From ATZT02 sp964655115 (GTDB taxonomy: Bacteria; Actinomycetota; Actinomycetes; S36-B12; UBA5976): a stretch of 64,000 nucleotides of DNA. Made by a program: the position numbers and the translations under genes. The stretch lies in the NCBI GenBank assembly GCA_964655115.1, contig CAZZKM010000002.1, positions 25,119 through 89,118 of the forward strand, written 5' to 3'. The notes beneath the pieces are model-generated. The model was not told where the DNA came from, did not search any database, and was given only the letters and a program-made list of their open reading frames with translations. This document shows positions 34,184 through 43,582 of this stretch, piece by piece; the first letter of the stretch is position 1, and every line of letters starts with the position of its first letter.

Positions 34184-36358
34184 TTAGTCTTTAGTGACTA
34201 ATTTCAGCGCTTCTTGAAAGCCTTTATTTAGTAGAACTTCAAAATTTTCTGCATCAAGTCTAGGAATTCCAAGAGATACTGCCTTGGAATATTTACTTCC
34301 ATCAGCTCGTCCAAAAATGAGCATCGCAGTATTTTTACTGACTGATCCTGAGACTTTTCCACCTCGTTCTAAAACAGCATTTGAGGCGCCATCTCTTGAA
34401 TAATTTGGCACACTTCCTGTGATAACAAAATTTAAATCTTTTAAAGGTTGAGGACCTGTGACTTCATCGTCCTTCATTCGGACGCCTGCTCTTGCCCATT
34501 TGCCAACTATTTCTTTATGCCAGTCTTCGCTAAACCATTCTTTAACTGCAATTCCTATTACTTCCCCAACACCCGATACTTCTGAAAGTTTTTCTATTTT
34601 TGCATTGGCAATATTTTCAATTGATTTAAATTCTCTGCTTAAGGCTTGAGCTGCAGTTGGGCCAACGTGTCTAATTGATAAAGCAACCAAAACTCTCCAA
34701 AGTGGTCTTGATTTAGCGGCTTGTAATTGAGAAAGTAATTCTTCACCATTTTTATTTAAAACTCTTTTAGTTTCATTCTTTGCTGGTGCTCTAGTGAAAT
34801 ATTCGCTAACTTCTAAATCTTTTGCAGTTAAATCAAACAAATCGCCTTCATCTTTCAAAATCTTGTCATTTAAAAGTGCTGCTGCAGACTTTGCACCTAA
34901 ACCTTCAACATCTAATGCGCCTCGCGAACCAACATGAAAAAGTCTTTCTCTAAGTTGGGCAGGACATGTTCTTGCATTGGAGCATCTTAAATCCACATCA
35001 GCTTCTTTAGCTGGTGCTAACTTAGTGCCACATTCAGGACATTTTGCCGGCATAGAAAATTTCTTTTCTGCACCTGTTCTTAATTCAATTACTGGACCAA
35101 CAATTTCAGGTATTACATCTCCAGCTTTTCTTAAATAAACTGTGTCTCCAATTAAAACGCCTTTTCTTTCTATTTCTTGCTGATTATGAAGTGTTGCCAT
35201 CGATACGGTTGATCCTGCAACTTTTATAGGTTGCATTACAGCAAATGGAGTAACCCGACCAGTTCTTCCCACATTTACTTCAATGTCAAGTAATTTTGTG
35301 CGCACCACTTCTGGTGGATATTTATATGCAACTGCCCAACGAGGAGTTCTGGAAGTTGCACCTAATTTTTTTTGAATTTCTAAATCATTTACTTTAACAA
35401 CTACACCATCAATTTCATGACTTAAATTTCTTCTTTTTTCGCCAAATTCCTGAATAAATTTCTTAACACTATTTAAATCTTTTGTGACTTTAGTAGTTGC
35501 TGCAACTGGTAAACCTAAATCTCCTAATAATTCATAAGCTTGACTTTGAGTTTTAAACTCTAAACCATCTAATGCCCCGATGCCATGAACTACTAATTTT
35601 AATCTGGATAGAGAAGAAATTGAACGATCAAATTCTTGTTTTAATTTTTCGATTCTTTGTTCAGATTTTTTTTCATTTTTAGCTAAAGCTAATTCTTCTT
35701 CACGTTTATCTACTCTTTGTCTTATAGTTCCAGCGGCAGCATTTCTTGGATTTGCAAATGGAGTTCTGCCAGAATCCATAACTTCATTATTTAATTGATC
35801 AAAGTCATTTAAATCAAAATAAATTTCTCCTCTAACCTCGATTAAATTCGGGATTTTAGAACTATTTGTTTTTAAAATTCTTGGAATAGATGAAATAAAT
35901 TGAGTGTTATATGTGACATCTTCCCCAACGCGACCATCTCCTCTGGTTGCAACTTTGGTTAATTTTCCATCTACATATAAAAGATTTAAAGCAAGTCCAT
36001 CTACTTTTAATTCACAAATTGTTTCTGGAAGATTTTGAGTTGTTTTTTTAACTCTATTAGCCCATTCTTCAAGTTCCTCATCATCAAAGACATCCTCCAA
36101 ACTCATCATTCGAACTTTGTGTTCAACAGGTTCAAAAAGTTCTGAAGCCTCCCCACCAACAGATTGGGTTGGTGAATCTTGAGTTACTAATTCTGGATAT
36201 TTTTCTTCTAATTTTTCTAATTCTCGAAAGGCTTTGTCATATTCATCATCTGAGATAGTTGGAGAGTCAAGTAAGTAATATTGACGTCTTGCCTCTTCAA
36301 TTTGTTCTACTAATTCAAGCCATTTATTTCGAGCAGAATCTGGAATTGATTTACTCAT
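34184..36358 (-). CDS. ligA: NAD+-dependent DNA ligase
   Basis: A 724-residue LigA. An N-terminal Ia domain (YYLLDSPTISDDEYD), adenylation domain with catalytic lysine in CELKVDGLALN (about K118), OB fold, a Cys4 zinc finger (CPEC and CSNARTC), helix-hairpin-helix repeats (HVGPTAAQALS, VSGVGEVIG), and a C-terminal BRCT domain (NFVITGSVPNYSRD). It seals nicks in replication and repair. A charged insert around residues 225-245 (KREEELALAKNEKKSEQR) looks longer than usual. It starts two bases after mnmA. Confidence 0.97.
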   Translation of the reverse strand: MSKSIPDSARNKWLELVEQIEEARRQYYLLDSPTISDDEYDKAFRELEKLEEKYPELVTQDSPTQSVGGEASELFEPVEHKVRMMSLEDVFDDEELEEWANRVKKTTQNLPETICELKVDGLALNLLYVDGKLTKVATRGDGRVGEDVTYNTQFISSIPRILKTNSSKIPNLIEVRGEIYFDLNDFDQLNNEVMDSGRTPFANPRNAAAGTIRQRVDKREEELALAKNEKKSEQRIEKLKQEFDRSISSLSRLKLVVHGIGALDGLEFKTQSQAYELLGDLGLPVAATTKVTKDLNSVKKFIQEFGEKRRNLSHEIDGVVVKVNDLEIQKKLGATSRTPRWAVAYKYPPEVVRTKLLDIEVNVGRTGRVTPFAVMQPIKVAGSTVSMATLHNQQEIERKGVLIGDTVYLRKAGDVIPEIVGPVIELRTGAEKKFSMPAKCPECGTKLAPAKEADVDLRCSNARTCPAQLRERLFHVGSRGALDVEGLGAKSAAALLNDKILKDEGDLFDLTAKDLEVSEYFTRAPAKNETKRVLNKNGEELLSQLQAAKSRPLWRVLVALSIRHVGPTAAQALSREFKSIENIANAKIEKLSEVSGVGEVIGIAVKEWFSEDWHKEIVGKWARAGVRMKDDEVTGPQPLKDLNFVITGSVPNYSRDGASNAVLERGGKVSGSVSKNTAMLIFGRADGSKYSKAVSLGIPRLDAENFEVLLNKGFQEALKLVTKD

Positions 36359-36360
36359 TA

Positions 36361-37440
36361 TTAATTTCTAGCAGTTGTTACTACTGTGCCACTACCTATA
36401 ACTCGGTCGTTTTCATATAACGCAATTGTTTGTCCTGGAGCAAGTCCTTGTAATGAGTCAATAAATTCCACCGTTAAATTACCATCTTTATGAAAAGCTT
36501 TAGCTTTTAATCTTTCTCCATGTGCTCTTACTTGAGCTAAACAATCAAATGGACTTTCTGGTACTGGACCACACCAAATTACATTCGTTGCAGTAACTAC
36601 ATCAACTCTTAAAAGTGTAGGTAAACCGACCATTACTGTTTTATTTTTAACATCTGTTTCCACTACATAGCGAGCTGCTCTATCTGGTCTAGGTTTTGTT
36701 AAATTCAATCCCCTTCTTTGCCCAATAGTAAATTCAAAAACTCCATCGTGCTCACCTAAAACTTCTTTTGTTTCAGCATCAATTATTTGACCTTTGTCTT
36801 CGCCTAATTTTCTATGTAAAAATCCTGCAGTGTCACCATCTGGAATAAAACAAATATCGTGAGAATCAGGTTTACTTGCTGTAATTAAACCTCTTTTATC
36901 AGCTTCTGCTCTAATTTCTGGTTTTAAAGAATCTCCCAAAGGCAAAATCGTATGACTTAGTTGTTCTTGAGTTAACACACTTAATACATATGATTGATCT
37001 TTATTGGGATCTTTTGCACTATGCAAAGTTGGTCCTTGAGGTGTGTCAATAATTCGTGCGTAATGTCCAGTTGCTACAGCATCAAATCCAAGTGCTAGAG
37101 ATCTTTCTAGTACTGCTGCAAACTTAATTTTTTCATTACATCTAACACATGGGTTTGGCGTTCTTCCTTGAGCGTATTCGCTAACAAAGTTTTCAATTAC
37201 TTCTTTTTGAAATTCATCAGAAACATCCCAAACGTAAAAAGGAATTCCCAATCGATCAGCAACTCGTCTTGCATCTCTTGCATCATCTAGAGTGCAACAA
37301 CCTTTGCCGCCTGCATGACCTTTTACTTTCGCTAACGCTAAATGAATTCCGACAACGTCAAAACCTTGATCAACTAATCTTGCGGCTGCAACTGAGGAAT
37401 CAACGCCACCACTCATAGCAGCTACTACTTTTTTAGTCAT
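36361..37440 (-). CDS. mnmA: tRNA-specific 2-thiouridylase MnmA
   Basis: A 359-residue enzyme that thiolates wobble uridine of tRNAs for Lys, Glu and Gln. The P-loop AAMSGGVDSSVAAARL is at the N terminus, the two catalytic cysteines are in NPCVRCNEKIKF and DICFIPDGDTAGF, and TGHYARI is conserved. It overlaps the upstream cysteine desulfurase gene by four bases, which fits sulfur delivery from that enzyme. Confidence 0.96.
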   Translation of the reverse strand: MTKKVVAAMSGGVDSSVAAARLVDQGFDVVGIHLALAKVKGHAGGKGCCTLDDARDARRVADRLGIPFYVWDVSDEFQKEVIENFVSEYAQGRTPNPCVRCNEKIKFAAVLERSLALGFDAVATGHYARIIDTPQGPTLHSAKDPNKDQSYVLSVLTQEQLSHTILPLGDSLKPEIRAEADKRGLITASKPDSHDICFIPDGDTAGFLHRKLGEDKGQIIDAETKEVLGEHDGVFEFTIGQRRGLNLTKPRPDRAARYVVETDVKNKTVMVGLPTLLRVDVVTATNVIWCGPVPESPFDCLAQVRAHGERLKAKAFHKDGNLTVEFIDSLQGLAPGQTIALYENDRVIGSGTVVTTARN

Positions 37441-38612
37441 GACTTCACTGCTGGTTTTCCAGCTCTTCTTGCTCTTTCAACAACAGCAGGTAAAACATTT
37501 ATTACATCTGTTACATCATCTGGAGTTGAAGTAGTTCCAAATGAAAATCTGATTGAACCTCTTGCAGTTTGTTCGTCTCTTCCCATTGCAAGTAATACGT
37601 GTGATGGTTGAGGAATACCTGCAGAGCATGCAGAACCAGTTGAACATTCAATTCCTTGAGCATCTAACAACATTAATACAGCATCGCCTTCGCAACCTTT
37701 AAAAGTAAAATGAACATTTCCTGGTAATCGATTTTCAGGATCTCCATTTAAAACCACATCTGGAATAATTTCTTGAACTTTGTTGATTAAATCTTTTCTT
37801 AATGAAGTTAATCTTGTAGCACGATTAAATCTTTGGCTTACGGCAACTTTTATAGCTGCTGCAAATCCAGCAATTTGAGGCGCAGCTAAAGTTCCAGATC
37901 TAACTTCTCTTTCTTGTCCACCTCCATGTAAAACTGGAGTTAGTTCAATATCTCTTTTAATAACCAAAACACCAATTCCTTGGGGTCCACCAACTTTGTG
38001 TCCACTAACGGTTAATGCATCAAGCCCTGAATCTTGAAAGTGAACTTCTAAACAACCCACTGCTTGAACAGCATCTGAGTGAATTGGAATTTCAAATTCT
38101 TTTGCAACTTTTACTAAATCTTTAATTGGTTGAACAGTACCTACTTCATTATTTGCCCACATCACACTAATAAATGAAACGTCTGCTGGATTTTTTTCGA
38201 TTGCTTTTTTTAAAGTTTCAGCACTTACTCTGCCAAATTCATCTACTGGTAATAATTCAACAATTGCTTGATCATGTTCTTTAAGCCACAAGACTGGATC
38301 TAAAACAGCATGATGTTCAACTGCTGAAATCAGAATTCTATTTCGCTTTGAATCTTTTTTAATTCTTGACCAAAACAAACCTTTAATTGCTAAATTATTG
38401 GATTCAGTTCCACCGGAGGTAAATATGACTTCAACAGGTCTTGCGCCAAGAGCTGCAGCAATTACTTCGCGGGATTCTTCAACAACTTTTCTAGCTCTTC
38501 TTCCAGAAGTATGTAATGATGAAGGATTTCCAGGTTTAGCCAATTCTGCTGTCATCGCAGCAACTGCCTCAGGCAACATTGGAGTTGTGGCTGCGTGATC
38601 TAAATAAGTCAT
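37437..38612 (-). CDS. iscS: Cysteine desulfurase (NifS/IscS family)
   Basis: A 391-residue fold-type I PLP enzyme beginning YLDHAATTPMLPEAV. PLP is held by SAVEHHAVL and the lysine in SGHKVGGPQGIGV, and the catalytic cysteine loop is ECSTGSACSAG. It takes sulfur from cysteine for tRNA thiolation and other acceptors. Overlap with mnmA (ATGA) suggests dedicated partnership. Whether it also serves Fe-S assembly cannot be read here, so the symbol names the subfamily only loosely. Confidence 0.92.
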   Translation of the reverse strand: MTYLDHAATTPMLPEAVAAMTAELAKPGNPSSLHTSGRRARKVVEESREVIAAALGARPVEVIFTSGGTESNNLAIKGLFWSRIKKDSKRNRILISAVEHHAVLDPVLWLKEHDQAIVELLPVDEFGRVSAETLKKAIEKNPADVSFISVMWANNEVGTVQPIKDLVKVAKEFEIPIHSDAVQAVGCLEVHFQDSGLDALTVSGHKVGGPQGIGVLVIKRDIELTPVLHGGGQEREVRSGTLAAPQIAGFAAAIKVAVSQRFNRATRLTSLRKDLINKVQEIIPDVVLNGDPENRLPGNVHFTFKGCEGDAVLMLLDAQGIECSTGSACSAGIPQPSHVLLAMGRDEQTARGSIRFSFGTTSTPDDVTDVINVLPAVVERARRAGKPAVKS

Positions 38613-38631
38613 AACCTCAAGTTTAGACGAT

Positions 38632-39558
38632 TTAGAACAATGCGCTTGCGAGGTCTCTTCGAGCCTTTAATACGTGAGGATCATTGTCGCCTACCACGAC
38701 AAATAATTCTAAAAGTCTTTCTCTCAATTTATCTCTGTCTTGCCCGCTAGTTATTTTTATAACAGCAATTAAAGCATTAAATCCTGCTTCTGGATTTCCT
38801 TTCATAAGCTCTAAATCTGCTAATTGTAATTGCGCATCAACATTTTTCTTATCACTTGCATTTTTTCTAATCTCATTTTCATTTAAAGTTGTAGATCTTT
38901 CTAGCAATCCAACTTGAGCAAGTCCTGCAATGGCCATTTCATCTTTTGGGTTCTGATTAAGCATTTCTTGATAAATTGTTTTTGCTTGTCCAAAATCTCC
39001 TTTTTCAATAGCATTAAATGCTGCTTCAAGTTTTGGATCAGTTTTTGGTTCCTCTGTTTGAACTTCTGGTTGTTCTTCAGTTTGATCTTGTGCAACTGTG
39101 CCTTTAACACCTTGTTCATTTGCAATTCTGATTACTTCTGTTAAAACTTGTCGCACTTGTGCTTCAGGCATTGCCCCTTGAAATAAAGGTGCAGCAGATC
39201 CTGCAATTATTGCAAAAACTGCAGGAATAGATTGAACTTGAAAGGCAGCAGCAATATTTTGATTTTTATCAATATCAACTTTTGCCAAAATAAATTTTCC
39301 ATTAAATTCTGCAGCTATTTTTTCTAAAACTGGGGAAAGTTGTTTACAAGGACCACACCACTCAGCCCATAAATCAACAACAACTGGAACTTGATTTGAT
39401 GCATCAATTACTTTTTGTTGGAAATCACTTTCATCAACGTCAATTACAACTCCGCTAGGTGCATTTGCCAAAGCAGAATTAGCTGCACTTTGTGCTTGTC
39501 TTGCTTGGGCAAGAGCGCCTAAATCAATCGCGCCACGCATTGGAATTGAGCCAGCCAA
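38632..39558 (-). CDS. Thioredoxin-TPR fusion protein (CnoX/YbbN-like)
   Basis: A 308-residue cytoplasmic protein: residues 35-140 are a thioredoxin fold with intact active site WCGPC (C68, C71) and the cis-proline SIPAVFAI, a Gln/Glu-rich linker (about 150-172) follows, and the C-terminal half is tetratricopeptide-like (AFNAIEKGDFGQAKTIYQEML). The family includes E. coli CnoX, a redox co-chaperone of GroEL, and actinobacterial homologues often keep CxxC. It begins a unit after the a/b hydrolase gene (43-base gap). Confidence 0.87.
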   Translation of the reverse strand: MAGSIPMRGAIDLGALAQARQAQSAANSALANAPSGVVIDVDESDFQQKVIDASNQVPVVVDLWAEWCGPCKQLSPVLEKIAAEFNGKFILAKVDIDKNQNIAAAFQVQSIPAVFAIIAGSAAPLFQGAMPEAQVRQVLTEVIRIANEQGVKGTVAQDQTEEQPEVQTEEPKTDPKLEAAFNAIEKGDFGQAKTIYQEMLNQNPKDEMAIAGLAQVGLLERSTTLNENEIRKNASDKKNVDAQLQLADLELMKGNPEAGFNALIAVIKITSGQDRDKLRERLLELFVVVGDNDPHVLKARRDLASALF

Positions 39559-39601
39559 AATTTAATTCACCTTCAAACTTTTTAATTAACTCTAAGAATA
39601 G

Positions 39602-40339
39602 TTAAATGTCATTCCACTTTTCCATTGGACCATCCCAATTTGTGGGCAGAGGAACTTTATTTGGTGCAACTAAATTAATTATGTGATTCAAAACCTTTTG
39701 CACGCTAGGTTCTCCAACCCATAAGTGTTTAGCACCTGGTTCTGCAATTATTTTGATATTTGGACAAATCGCAAATTTTTCTCTTGCTTCATCCGGTTTT
39801 AAATAATCATCTAATTCAGGAATCAATGCAATTACTGGAAAATTAACATTTTTCCATCTTGCTAAATCTTCTTGTGTAGTAAATCGCAAAGGTGGAGAAA
39901 TTAAAACCACACCACTTAATTCTTGGTCATAAGCATGTCTCAAAGTCACATCAGTACCAAATGACCAACCAACTACAAAAGGTTTTCCTAGATTATTTTT
40001 TTTCACATACTCAATTGCGGCTAATAAATCTTTACCTTCATCATTTGAGGAGTCAAAATTTCCTGTGCTTCTACCTAATTTGGAACAAGTTCCTCTGGTA
40101 TTAAATCTAATGACATTTATTCCTGCTAGAGCTGGAAATCTCCAAGATATCTTTCGCAGTAAATGACTATCCGTATTTCCGCCATGGGTTGGTAATGGAT
40201 GAACCGTAATAATTGTGGCAATTGCTTTTTTGTCTATTGGAGTTGCAATTTCTCCCACTAAAGTTTGACCATCAGTTGTTTCTAAATGAATTAATTCTCT
40301 TTTGGCAGGTAAAACTGAATTAGAAACTATTTCTGTCAT
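39602..40339 (-). CDS. Alpha/beta hydrolase, actinobacterial conserved
   Basis: A 245-residue alpha/beta hydrolase. The nucleophile elbow GWSFGT puts Ser at about 126, with Asp at 177/178 (PELDDY) and His at about 205 (GAKHLW), so the catalytic triad looks complete. The oxyanion region is HPLPTHGGNTDS, and NVIRFNTRGTCSKLG follows, as in short serine hydrolases related to dienelactone hydrolases. The substrate is unknown. It starts immediately after the stop of the 96-residue protein gene. Confidence 0.85.
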   Translation of the reverse strand: MTEIVSNSVLPAKRELIHLETTDGQTLVGEIATPIDKKAIATIITVHPLPTHGGNTDSHLLRKISWRFPALAGINVIRFNTRGTCSKLGRSTGNFDSSNDEGKDLLAAIEYVKKNNLGKPFVVGWSFGTDVTLRHAYDQELSGVVLISPPLRFTTQEDLARWKNVNFPVIALIPELDDYLKPDEAREKFAICPNIKIIAEPGAKHLWVGEPSVQKVLNHIINLVAPNKVPLPTNWDGPMEKWNDI

Positions 40340-40630
40340 TTAATCTTCTCTTTTATATTTCTTTCTGTTTGTGTTCCAGCAAGGAGTGTGCCAATGTCTT
40401 CTATCTTCCAACTGACCTGTTATGTATGCAACTGTATGAGGAGTAGCAGTTCTAATTTCTTGATCACAACCTGGACATCTATACGGCTTTGTAGCAGCAG
40501 AACCTGTTACTCGTCTAACTATCCAATCTCCGTCATTCCAACTCTCACTTTTTTCAATGCCCATCAAACGATTAACGTCAAAACTAGTATCTAGTTTTTT
40601 AGTTTTTTTATCTTTATTTCTTCTTGGCAT
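40340..40630 (-). CDS. Conserved actinobacterial small zinc-ribbon-like protein, function unknown
   Basis: A 96-residue basic protein with CPGCDQEI near residue 53 and HWHTPCW near residue 79, a possible Cys2-His/Cys metal site, and a WNDGDWIVRRVTGSAATKPYRCPGC core recognisable (split here by the site) in many Actinobacteria. Databases often label these ATP/GTP-binding proteins, but I see no P-loop and would not repeat that name. Lys-rich ends may bind nucleic acid. It sits nine bases after nucS. Confidence 0.8.
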   Translation of the reverse strand: MPRRNKDKKTKKLDTSFDVNRLMGIEKSESWNDGDWIVRRVTGSAATKPYRCPGCDQEIRTATPHTVAYITGQLEDRRHWHTPCWNTNRKKYKRED

Positions 40631-40639
40631 TGTTCTATC

Positions 40640-41311
40640 CTAAAACAATCTTTCATCTTTTCGATCAAAACCACGTAATGCTTCATAATCAACAACCACA
40701 CATCTGATTCCTCTATCTTCAGCCAATATTTTTGCTTGTGGTTTTATTTCTTGTGCTGCAAAAATTCCACTGACTGGTGCAAGTAATGGATCTCTATTAA
40801 GTAGCTCTAAATATCTAGTTAATTGTTCTACTCCATCAATTTCTCCACGTCTTTTGACTTCTATTGCTACATTTTTTCCATTTTCGTCCTTGCACAAAAG
40901 ATCAACTGGACCAATCGCTGTTGGATATTCGCGTCTAACCAGATGCCAATTTTTTCCAAAAGTTTCCAAATGAATTGCTAACAATTCTTGAAGATGAGCT
41001 TCTACGCCATCTTTAACTAATCCTGGATCCACTCCTAAATCGTGAGTGGAATTATGAATAACTTCAGAAACTGTAATAATTAACTTTTCTTGTGCTTTAT
41101 TTTCAACAGTTATTATCTTTTTATTTTCTTCATTTATCTCTTTTATGACACATGGTGGACTCATCCAATTAAGTGGCTTGTATGCACGATCATCTGCATG
41201 AATAGAAACAGAGCCATCTACTTTGAAAAGAATAAGTCTTGTGGCTTCTGGTAAATGAGCAGTAAGTCTGCCCACATAATCAACTGTGCACTTGGCCACG
41301 AGAAGTCTCAT
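40640..41311 (-). CDS. nucS: Mismatch-specific endonuclease NucS/EndoMS
   Basis: A 223-residue NucS. An N-terminal DNA-binding/dimerisation domain (about 1-100) is followed by a PD-(D/E)xK nuclease core with GPVDLLCKD (D137) and IEVKRR (E151, K153). The protein ends DERLF, resembling the C-terminal clamp-binding tail seen in actinobacterial NucS. It cleaves both strands at mismatches and provides the non-MutS mismatch repair of Actinobacteria and archaea. The start is MRLLVAKCTVDYVGR, the family N terminus. Confidence 0.95.
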   Translation of the reverse strand: MRLLVAKCTVDYVGRLTAHLPEATRLILFKVDGSVSIHADDRAYKPLNWMSPPCVIKEINEENKKIITVENKAQEKLIITVSEVIHNSTHDLGVDPGLVKDGVEAHLQELLAIHLETFGKNWHLVRREYPTAIGPVDLLCKDENGKNVAIEVKRRGEIDGVEQLTRYLELLNRDPLLAPVSGIFAAQEIKPQAKILAEDRGIRCVVVDYEALRGFDRKDERLF

Positions 41312-41356
41312 AACTTGATGATGCCGGATTGCTAAAAGTGCGCAACAATTGCATAC

Positions 41357-41686
41357 ATGATGACTTGGGGCAGTACTACTTATTTACTTCTTCCCTTAAT
41401 GGTGGGATTTGGAATTTTAATTTTGGTGGCAATTTTAAAGTGGGCCTATAGTCCTAAAAAATCTTCATTGATTGAAAGACCAACAAAAGCAAGCTTTAAA
41501 GATGATTATGGAGTGTTAGTTCCTATTGCAAATCCTGAAAATTATGCAGATGGTGAAAAATTACGACAAAAATTAATAGCAAATAACATAAAAGCAACAT
41601 TAGCTTTTACTCTAGAAGGACCTCAAATTATGGTTTGGCCAAAAGATGAGAAAATTGCAAAGGAACTTTTAAAAAAGTTAGTTTAA
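41357..41686 (+). CDS. Conserved single-pass membrane protein, function unknown
   Basis: A 109-residue protein with one N-terminal transmembrane helix (about residues 8-30, TYLLLPLMVGFGILILVAIL) and a cytoplasmic domain with SLIERP, DDYGVLVPIANPENYADGEKLRQKL (split by family blocks) and PQIMVWPKDEKIAKELL. The same SLVERP/YGLLVPV layout recurs in Actinobacteria beside murA or cobO. The function is unknown. The start could be the first or second of two adjacent ATGs. It ends one base from the opposing cobO stop. Confidence 0.78.
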   Translation: MMTWGSTTYLLLPLMVGFGILILVAILKWAYSPKKSSLIERPTKASFKDDYGVLVPIANPENYADGEKLRQKLIANNIKATLAFTLEGPQIMVWPKDEKIAKELLKKLV

Positions 41687-41687
41687 A

Positions 41688-42260
41688 TTATCTGTTTGCA
41701 CCAGGAACCCATAAAACATCTCCTTGGTTCCTATTTGCATATCGAGCAAGCACAAACAATAAATCCGATAAACGATTCAAATATCTTGCTGGAGTTTCTG
41801 TCATAACAATCTTATGAGCAGTTAAAGCTGTCCAAGTTGATCTTTCCGCACGTCTGACAATAGTTCTTGCCACATGAAGTAATGCAGCACCTGCAGTTCC
41901 TCCAGGAAGAATAAATGAATTAAGCGGTTGTAAAAATGAGTTGTAATGATCAATTGCTTTTTCTAAAGCATCAACATAATTTGGTAAAACTCTTAATTGA
42001 GGCATATCGTTTTTCTTGCCTACTGGGGTTGCTAAATCTGCACCCACATCAAATAAATCATTTTGCACTCTGGTTAATAAATCTTTTACATCTTGATCAA
42101 GATCACCCATCGCAATTGCTACACCGATTGCAGAATTTGCTTCATCAACATCTGCAAAAGCTTCAAGTCTTAAATCTGTTTTTAAAGCTCTAGACATATC
42201 TCCCAAAGCCGTGGTTCCATCATCACCAGTGCGGGTATAGATGCGAGTTAAATTAACCAT
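41688..42260 (-). CDS. ATP:cob(I)alamin adenosyltransferase (PduO type)
   Basis: A 190-residue helical-bundle enzyme. The N-terminal RIYTRTGDDGTTALGD is the ATP-binding motif, FADVDEANSAIG follows, and RTIVRRAERSTWTAL with LNRLSDLLFVLARYAN is the conserved C-terminal site. It makes adenosylcobalamin from reduced cobalamin. The genome region also holds murA divergent to it, as in Mycobacterium. It does not show whether cobalamin is synthesised or only salvaged. Confidence 0.92.
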   Translation of the reverse strand: MVNLTRIYTRTGDDGTTALGDMSRALKTDLRLEAFADVDEANSAIGVAIAMGDLDQDVKDLLTRVQNDLFDVGADLATPVGKKNDMPQLRVLPNYVDALEKAIDHYNSFLQPLNSFILPGGTAGAALLHVARTIVRRAERSTWTALTAHKIVMTETPARYLNRLSDLLFVLARYANRNQGDVLWVPGANR

Positions 42261-42319
42261 GAGTAGAGCCTATGTCTGAACTGCAGTTTGCACACTTTGG
42301 TTGGGTACTCTGGTGAGTC

Positions 42320-43582
42320 ATGGAAGCGTTTAAAGTTGAAAAGTCTGGTCCACTTAAGGGTGATGTCTTTGTGCCTGGTGCAAAAAATAGTGTTTTAAAA
42401 CTAATGGCTGCATCCCTTATGGCTCAAGGAACCACAACTTTAACAAATGTCCCAAATATTTTAGATGTAGAAATAATGGCTGAATTACTTAGACGATTAG
42501 GTTGCCAAGTAATTCATGATTCAAATTCTTCAACTTTAGAAATTGCTGTACCAGAAAAAATTGGACACAAAGCAGATTATGACTTAGTAAGAAAAATGCG
42601 AGCATCTATTTCAGTTTTAGGACCATTAGTGGCACGTTGTTTCGAAGCAGACATAGCACTACCTGGTGGTGATGCAATTGGTTCACGTGGTTTAGATATT
42701 CATTTGCAAGGTTTAGAAAAATTAGGTTGCGATGTACGAAGTGAACATGGTTATTTAATTGTTAGAGCAGAAAATGGTTTATCTGGAACAAATATTGCCT
42801 TAGATTTTCCAAGTGTTGGAGCAACAGAAAATGTGGTTATGGCGGCAACCCTTGCTAAAGGGACTTCCACAATTGAAAATGTTGCCCGCGAACCAGAAAT
42901 TGTTGATCTGTGCCAAATGTTAGTAAAAATGGGCGCAAAGATTGATGGTATTGGTTCAAGTGTTTTAGAAATTACTGGTGTAGAAAAATTAAATCCCACT
43001 AAGCACGATGTGGTGCCTGATCGAATCGTGGCAGGAACTTGGGCAATTGCAGCTGTCATGACGCAAGGTGACATAACAATTCATGGAGTACGTCCAAATG
43101 ATATGGAATTGGTTTTAGAGAAATTACGCGATTGTGGTGCAGAAATTAAATCTGTGGAAGATCGTTTACATGTCACAATGCGTCAAAGACCAAGCTCGGT
43201 AGACATAGTCACACTTCCCTACCCAGGTTTTCCAACAGATTTACAACCTCAAATGATTGCTCTTAATTCAATTGCTAATGGTTCTTCTATGGTTACAGAA
43301 AATTTATTTGAAGCAAGATTTAGATTTGTAAACGAATTAGCTCGACTTGGCGCGGATGTAAAAATAAATGGACATCACTGTTTAGTCAGAGGTATTGAAC
43401 ATTTATCTGGAGCACCTGTTGAAGGAACCGATGTAAGAGCTGGTGCTTCATTAGTTTTGGCAGGACTTGTCGCAGATGGCATAACTTATGTTCATGAAGT
43501 TCATCATGTTGATAGAGGCTATGCAAATTTTGTTGAAAACTTACAAAACTTGGGAGCTAAAGTCTCTCGAGTTCAGATGTAA
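42320..43582 (+). CDS. murA: UDP-N-acetylglucosamine 1-carboxyvinyltransferase MurA
   Basis: A 420-residue MurA, first committed step of peptidoglycan synthesis. GAKNSVLKLMAASL, RKMRASISVLGPLVAR and FPTDLQPQMIAL are family motifs. In the active-site loop LPGGDAIGSR the usual catalytic Cys (PGGC) is Asp at about position 118. This is the natural fosfomycin-insensitive form known from mycobacteria. It is divergent from cobO, and its 3' end overlaps the opposing LuxR-type gene by 26 bases. Confidence 0.97.
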   Translation: MEAFKVEKSGPLKGDVFVPGAKNSVLKLMAASLMAQGTTTLTNVPNILDVEIMAELLRRLGCQVIHDSNSSTLEIAVPEKIGHKADYDLVRKMRASISVLGPLVARCFEADIALPGGDAIGSRGLDIHLQGLEKLGCDVRSEHGYLIVRAENGLSGTNIALDFPSVGATENVVMAATLAKGTSTIENVAREPEIVDLCQMLVKMGAKIDGIGSSVLEITGVEKLNPTKHDVVPDRIVAGTWAIAAVMTQGDITIHGVRPNDMELVLEKLRDCGAEIKSVEDRLHVTMRQRPSSVDIVTLPYPGFPTDLQPQMIALNSIANGSSMVTENLFEARFRFVNELARLGADVKINGHHCLVRGIEHLSGAPVEGTDVRAGASLVLAGLVADGITYVHEVHHVDRGYANFVENLQNLGAKVSRVQM

